Shown piece by piece: positions 60,159 through 64,000 of a stretch of 64,000 bases of DNA. Below the pieces are notes generated by a model that saw only the letters and a program-made list of their open reading frames with translations, had not been told where the DNA came from and searched no databases. Source of the stretch: Longivirga sp036510975 (GTDB lineage Bacteria; Actinomycetota; Actinomycetes; S36-B12; CAIYMF01); assembly GCA_036510975.1 (NCBI GenBank), contig DATCCY010000065.1:101177-165176 (forward strand), read 5' to 3'. The translations under genes and the position numbers were made by a program. Each line of letters opens with the position of its first letter. Within the stretch, counting starts at the first letter, position 1.

Positions 60159-60533
60159 ATGTCGGTCGACATCAACGACACCGAGCTCGCCACCCAGACC
60201 CTGTGCTTCGCCGCGCCGCTGCTGCCCGGGACGTCATCGCGCGACCGTGAGGAGATGCTCTCCTGCACGCATGGTGCGCGCAGCGAGGAGCACTCGGCCT
60301 CCCGTCGCCGCCACGGCATCAGCCGCGAGTCGGTCTGGATCCAGAGCACACCCGCCGGGGACGTCGCGGTGGTCCTCATCGAGTCGGCCGATCTGTCCAA
60401 CGCCCTGCTCGGTCTCGCGACCTCGGAGGAGCCCTTCGACGTCTGGTTCCGCGAGCACCTGCTGGCAGTTCACGGGATGGACCTGAGCGCCGGCATGTCA
60501 CTGCCGGAGCAGGTGCTGAACTACGGTGGCTGA
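60159..60533 (+). CDS. Small protein of unknown function
   Basis: A 124-residue soluble protein without a recognised domain. It has regular secondary-structure patterning and a central AGDVAVVLIESADLSNALLG strand-helix unit, then FDVWFREHLLAVHGMDLS, which suggests a dimeric ferredoxin-like fold. AGGAGG lies 8 nt before the ATG, so it is very likely expressed. It lies divergent from the LuxR gene with about 107 nt between. Confidence 0.7.
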   Translation: MSVDINDTELATQTLCFAAPLLPGTSSRDREEMLSCTHGARSEEHSASRRRHGISRESVWIQSTPAGDVAVVLIESADLSNALLGLATSEEPFDVWFREHLLAVHGMDLSAGMSLPEQVLNYGG

Positions 60534-60622
60534 CCGGTGATGGCACGATCGCGTCGCGGGGAGCGCGTCTCGGCTATCGCCTGAGCGATTCAGGGGTAGC
60601 CCTCGCGTCGTCAGGAGTCCTC

Positions 60623-61264
60623 ATGGCCATGCCGCTCGATCCCCCCGAGCGGCATGCGCCGGGGGCGTCGACACGGCGGCCCCGGCTCGTGGTCGCGTAC
60701 GGCGTCATGCCCGCCCATGCGTTGCTGCGCGCCGAGGCTGCGCGATGGCATCAGGTGTCGCCTGCACACATCGTTCTGGTCCATGAGTGCCCCCGGTGCG
60801 GCAGCGACGCGCACGGGCGGCCGCGCCTCGTCGCCACGGCGGCGGTCCGGCGGCCGGCGTACGTCAGCCTCGCCCGCGCTGGAGACCTGTCGGTGGTCGC
60901 CATCACCGACGCAGGCCCGGTCGGAGTCGACGTCGAGGCCGAGGGCGCGGCCGACTTCGCGGGCTTCGAGGACGTCGCCCTTCACCCGGGCGAGCGTGCC
61001 ACGACCCCGGTCGGCCCGACGCGCGTCTGGGTGCGCAAGGAGGCGCTGCTCAAGGCTTACGGGCTCGGACTCGCCGTCGACCCGAGCGACGTCGGGCTCG
61101 ACGACGACGGGCTCGCGACGTGGGACTCCCCCCACCGGTCGCCAGGGGCGGTGTGGCTGCGCGACCTCGCCGTGCCCGGCCACGTCATGGCCGTCGCCGT
61201 CCTCCCCCTCGCGGAGCATGACGTCGCGGGCCTGTCGGCCACGATCAGACCGGCATCGACGTGA
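60623..61264 (+). CDS. 4'-phosphopantetheinyl transferase (Sfp type)
   Basis: A 213-residue protein that attaches the phosphopantetheine arm of CoA to carrier domains. Signature motifs VGVDVEAEG (magnesium Asp and Glu) near residue 112 and RVWVRKEALLKAYGLGL near 138 are present; an extra CxxC-like ECPRCGSDAHGRP segment occurs near 55. AGGAG lies 6 nt before the ATG. The neighbour on the right is an NRPS with a carrier domain expected in its missing part, which is the obvious substrate. Confidence 0.9.
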   Translation: MAMPLDPPERHAPGASTRRPRLVVAYGVMPAHALLRAEAARWHQVSPAHIVLVHECPRCGSDAHGRPRLVATAAVRRPAYVSLARAGDLSVVAITDAGPVGVDVEAEGAADFAGFEDVALHPGERATTPVGPTRVWVRKEALLKAYGLGLAVDPSDVGLDDDGLATWDSPHRSPGAVWLRDLAVPGHVMAVAVLPLAEHDVAGLSATIRPAST

Positions 61265-62584
61265 TCAACGGGCGCGAGGCACCGACCCATCGGCCGCCGG
61301 CAGGCCGGGCAGACGACGCTGGCGCAACCAGGCGTCGAAGAGGTCGGCCAGCGGCTCACCCGCGACCTCGGCGGCGAGGGACTCGAACATTGCACTGGTG
61401 ACCGAGCCGTAGCGGTTGCGCTCGACCCAGACCCGCAGCAGCGAGAAGAACATGTCCTCGCCCACCGTGAGCCGCAGCGCGTGCAGCAGCAGCGCACCGC
61501 GCTTGTAGACCCGGTCGTCGAACATCAGGTCCGGACCGGGGTCGGCGAGCAGCAGGTCCTGCGGCTTGGTGGCGAGCTTGCTCCAGTGGTCGCGCGCCCG
61601 CGCGTCCGCGGAGCGGCTCCCTGACTCCTCCGACCACAGCCACTCGCAGTAGCAGGCGAAGCCCTCGTGCAGCCAGATGTCACGCCAGGACGACAACGTG
61701 AGGGCGTTGCCGAACCACTGGTGCGACAGTTCGTGCGCGACGAGGCGCACGTTGTCCCACTCGGAGCTCAGGAAGTTGGACCCGAAGGTCGACATGCCCT
61801 GTGCTTCCAAGGGAATCTCGAGATGGTCGTCGGTGATCACCACGGTGTAGGCAGCGAACGGGTACGGCCCGAACAGCCGGGCGTAGAACTCCAGCATCGC
61901 GGGCTGCTGACCGAACGCGGAGTCGTAGCGGCTGAGCAGCCGGTGCGGGAGCAGCGCGCTCATGGGGACCGACGACCCGCCGACAGGATGCACCATGTAG
62001 CGGCCGATCTGCACCGTGGCGAGATACGTCGCCATCGGCTCGCGCTGCTCGTAGACCCACGTGGTGGTGCTGGCCGAGCGCCACTGGCTCGTGCACACGC
62101 CGTTCGCCACGACGTGGTACGCGTTCGGCGCCGTCAGCTCGATCCGGTAGGTCGCCTTGTCGTCCGGGCGGTCGTTGCACGGGAACCAGGAGGGCGCCCC
62201 GTTGGTCTGGCCGGCGACGAGCACGCCGTCGGCGAGCTCCTCCCAGCCGCACTCGTCGTCGCCGTCGGGCACGGGTCGCGGTTGCCCGTTGTAGGCCACC
62301 ACGACACGAAAGGCCGCGCCAGCCTCGATCGGGCGCCTGGGTCGCACGAGCAGGTGCTGCGGTTTCGTGACGAACCGTGCCCCGGCACCGTCGACGGTGA
62401 CCTTCGTGACCCGCAGCCCGGAGAGGTCGAGCCGCAGCTCACTCAGGTCGCTCGCGGCCTCGGCGGACAGCACCGCCTTCCCACGCAGCTGGTTGGAGTC
62501 GACGTGGTAGGACAGGGCCAGGTCGTAGTGCGCCACGGCGTACGAACGGTCACCCCGGCGAGGGAAGTACTCCTGCACCTTCAC
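61265..62584 (-). CDS. M1-family metallopeptidase-like protein
   Basis: A 439-residue gluzincin with beta N-domain (about 1-200) and catalytic domain. Zinc site HELSHQWFG (His284, Glu285, His288) and Glu307 in WLHEGFA are intact. The exopeptidase GAMEN motif is replaced by EAQGMSTFG, so aminopeptidase specificity may differ, and the C-terminal alpha domain is short. The GTG start overlaps the NRPS stop (GTGA), showing coupled translation. M1 proteins of this sort commonly adjoin Pls/PosA synthetases; it could trim or release a product, or act in resistance. Confidence 0.87.
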   Translation of the reverse strand: MKVQEYFPRRGDRSYAVAHYDLALSYHVDSNQLRGKAVLSAEAASDLSELRLDLSGLRVTKVTVDGAGARFVTKPQHLLVRPRRPIEAGAAFRVVVAYNGQPRPVPDGDDECGWEELADGVLVAGQTNGAPSWFPCNDRPDDKATYRIELTAPNAYHVVANGVCTSQWRSASTTTWVYEQREPMATYLATVQIGRYMVHPVGGSSVPMSALLPHRLLSRYDSAFGQQPAMLEFYARLFGPYPFAAYTVVITDDHLEIPLEAQGMSTFGSNFLSSEWDNVRLVAHELSHQWFGNALTLSSWRDIWLHEGFACYCEWLWSEESGSRSADARARDHWSKLATKPQDLLLADPGPDLMFDDRVYKRGALLLHALRLTVGEDMFFSLLRVWVERNRYGSVTSAMFESLAAEVAGEPLADLFDAWLRQRRLPGLPAADGSVPRAR

Positions 62585-64000
62585 GCGTCATCCTCGGTGT
62601 CGGTCTGTTGCCACGCACCGATCGGGTTGCCGATCCACCGGGACTTGTCGGGCACGAACTCCCCGCGCATCACGAGCGACCCCGGTCCGACGGTCGCGTG
62701 CCGACCCAGGGTCGCCGCGGGGAGGATCACGCTGTTGGGACCGAGCGTCGCGCCCGTCCGCAGCGTGACGGTGTCCATGCTCAGGACCCGGTCGTGGAAC
62801 AGGTGGGTCTGGACGACGCAGCCCTGGTTGACCGTGGCTCCTGCCTGAAGGTGGATGAGGTCGGCCTCCGGGAGCCAGTACGTCTCGCACCACACCCCGC
62901 GCCCGATCCTCGCACCCAGCGAGCGCAGCCACAGGTTCAGGACCGGCGTGCCGGTCGCGGGGCGAGCGAACCAGGGGGCGGCCACCGACTCGACGAAGGT
63001 GTCGGCCAGCTCGTTGCGCCACACGAACGTGCTCCAGAGCGGGTGGTCGCCGACGCGGAGCCGTCCGACCAGCACCCACTTGGCGATCGTCGTCACGACC
63101 GCGGCCACCGTCGCGGCCGAGATCACGACCAGCCCGCTCAGCAGCGCCGCGGCCCACCAGCCGTGCGCTGACGCGAGCGCAGCCAGGGCGACGACGACAC
63201 CGAGCCCGACCGCGACCCCGACCATGACCGGGACCAGGCGGCACAGCTCGACCAAAGCCCGCGCGACCACCAGGCGGGTGGGCGGGTCGTAGGTGAGTCG
63301 CCGGTCGACCTTCTGCTCCACCCGGCGCAGCTTGGTCGGAGGGCTGCCCAGCCAGGACGTGCCGGCCTTCGCCTTCGTCCGACGCGGGGCGGCGGACAGG
63401 ACTGCGACCAGCCCCCTCTTGGGGACCTTGCGGCCTGGAGCGGCCATCCCGGAGTTGCCCACGAACGCGTGCTTGCCGATCTCCACGTGCTCCACGCGAA
63501 GCCAGCCGCCGCCCAGCTCATAGCTTCCGAGCAGGGTGTCGTCGGCGAGGAAGGCCCCCTCCCGCACCGCCGTCAGCCTCGGGATCAGCAGCACCGTCGA
63601 TGCCTCGACCCGTGGCCCGACGTCCGCGCCGAGCGCCCGCAGCCAGGCCGGCGTCAGCGAGCTGGAGTACAGCGGGAAGAGCCAGGTGCGTGCCTCGTCG
63701 AGGACGCGCAGCGTCGCCCACGCCTGCCAGGCGCGCAGCCCGTGCACCGGATGGGCGCCGGGCGCCAGGCCGAGCCCGAGCAGCCGTACCGTGAGCCAGA
63801 TCAGGAAGGCGAGCACGAGGACGCCGACGATGGTGCAGATCGGCAACCAGGCAAGGCTGCGCAGGGCGGCGGTCGACACCGAGCCGGCGTCCCGCAGGTG
63901 CGGTGCCGCGACGGCGAGGGCCACGACGATGGCGATCCCGGGCAGCGCAGCGATCAGGACCGCGACCAGCGCGTACCCCAGTGCCCACACCGGCCGGTTG
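62581..64000 (-). CDS. Pls/PosA-type non-ribosomal peptide synthetase, C-terminal part (incomplete)
   Basis: The visible 473 residues are the membrane-bound C-terminal region of a poly-amino-acid synthetase such as epsilon-poly-lysine synthetase: about six membrane helices alternating with soluble, left-handed beta-helix-like domains (GADVGPRVEASTVLLIPRLT, HVEIGKHAFVGNSGMAAPG, GARIGRGVWCETYWLPEADL, GATLGPNSVILPAATLG). The adenylation and carrier domains lie beyond the window. The gene runs off the end without a start. Co-translated with the M1 peptidase; near a phosphopantetheinyl transferase. Confidence 0.85.
   Translation of the reverse strand, partial: NRPVWALGYALVAVLIAALPGIAIVVALAVAAPHLRDAGSVSTAALRSLAWLPICTIVGVLVLAFLIWLTVRLLGLGLAPGAHPVHGLRAWQAWATLRVLDEARTWLFPLYSSSLTPAWLRALGADVGPRVEASTVLLIPRLTAVREGAFLADDTLLGSYELGGGWLRVEHVEIGKHAFVGNSGMAAPGRKVPKRGLVAVLSAAPRRTKAKAGTSWLGSPPTKLRRVEQKVDRRLTYDPPTRLVVARALVELCRLVPVMVGVAVGLGVVVALAALASAHGWWAAALLSGLVVISAATVAAVVTTIAKWVLVGRLRVGDHPLWSTFVWRNELADTFVESVAAPWFARPATGTPVLNLWLRSLGARIGRGVWCETYWLPEADLIHLQAGATVNQGCVVQTHLFHDRVLSMDTVTLRTGATLGPNSVILPAATLGRHATVGPGSLVMRGEFVPDKSRWIGNPIGAWQQTDTEDDA

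Noticed and set aside
1..64000. tRNA, rRNA, insertion sequence, integrase, CRISPR or prophage genes
   Set aside because: No T-loop-like sequences with cloverleaf context, no transposase or integrase motifs and no spaced direct repeats were found on reading both strands.

Overview
The window is high-GC DNA (about 70 percent) with GTG and TTG starts, four-base stop/start overlaps and leaderless-looking promoters. Together with the gene content (Pls/PosA-type synthetase, DUF3516 helicase, MEKHLA protein, GlxR/CRP-like site) this points to an actinomycete chromosome, probably an aerobic soil or plant-associated heterotroph. I cannot fix the genus. No tRNA, rRNA, CRISPR array, insertion sequence or prophage was seen.

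Layout. 0-5.8 kb: tail of a beta-helix protein, then the histidine utilisation genes hutU-hutI-hutH on the minus strand, divergent from an IclR regulator, with a perfect 14-bp palindrome between them. 5.8-9.7 kb: an MFS-cNMP-domain fusion behind a PHO-box-like repeat, a DUF805 protein, a MEKHLA protein and a frameshifted GNAT acetyltransferase. 9.7-13.3 kb: epimerase and a large GH63-like glucosidase. 13.4-21.6 kb: a complete GGDEF-EAL protein, VOC protein, lipoprotein, phosphoribosyltransferase, hydroxyisobutyrate dehydrogenase-like enzyme, small membrane proteins and a catalase-fold protein. 22-30.8 kb: amino acid permease, DUF3516 helicase, an MFS remnant, a flavin-based membrane electron-transfer pair, a PadR regulator with a clear operator, and an acyl-CoA dehydrogenase. 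30.9-41.3 kb: a disrupted PAS-GGDEF gene, a flavodoxin-fold reductase, a TetR-ACT-GNAT fusion divergent from an acyl-CoA synthetase, an alanine-dehydrogenase-like enzyme, CsbD, DUF1345 and DUF362 proteins.

41.2-42.8 kb holds a three-gene, translationally coupled unit: a 70-residue peptide with a CxxC core, a DUF692/MNIO iron enzyme and a short helical partner protein. This looks like a peptide-modification (RiPP) system.

43.2-60 kb is a bacterial microcompartment locus. The minus-strand operon (PLP phospholyase, CoA-acylating aldehyde dehydrogenase, two BMC-T, one BMC-P and one BMC-H shell proteins, an accessory protein, a kinase, an SDR and a GntR regulator) matches the Rhodococcus/Mycobacterium aminoacetone / 1-amino-2-propanol type. 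It is divergent from a permease followed by an amidase, a HbpS/PduO-C-like protein, a fused B12-dependent diol dehydratase, its small subunit and its reactivase. Both halves should deliver propionaldehyde to the same shell, giving a hybrid compartment.

60-64 kb: LuxR regulator (end of the BMC region), a small unknown protein, a phosphopantetheinyl transferase, an M1-like metallopeptidase and the C-terminal part of a Pls/PosA-type NRPS that leaves the window. Several genes (about 9.47, 31.57-31.87 and perhaps 41.03 kb) carry apparent frameshifts, each of which could be explained by a small insertion; sequence error and genuine decay cannot be separated here.
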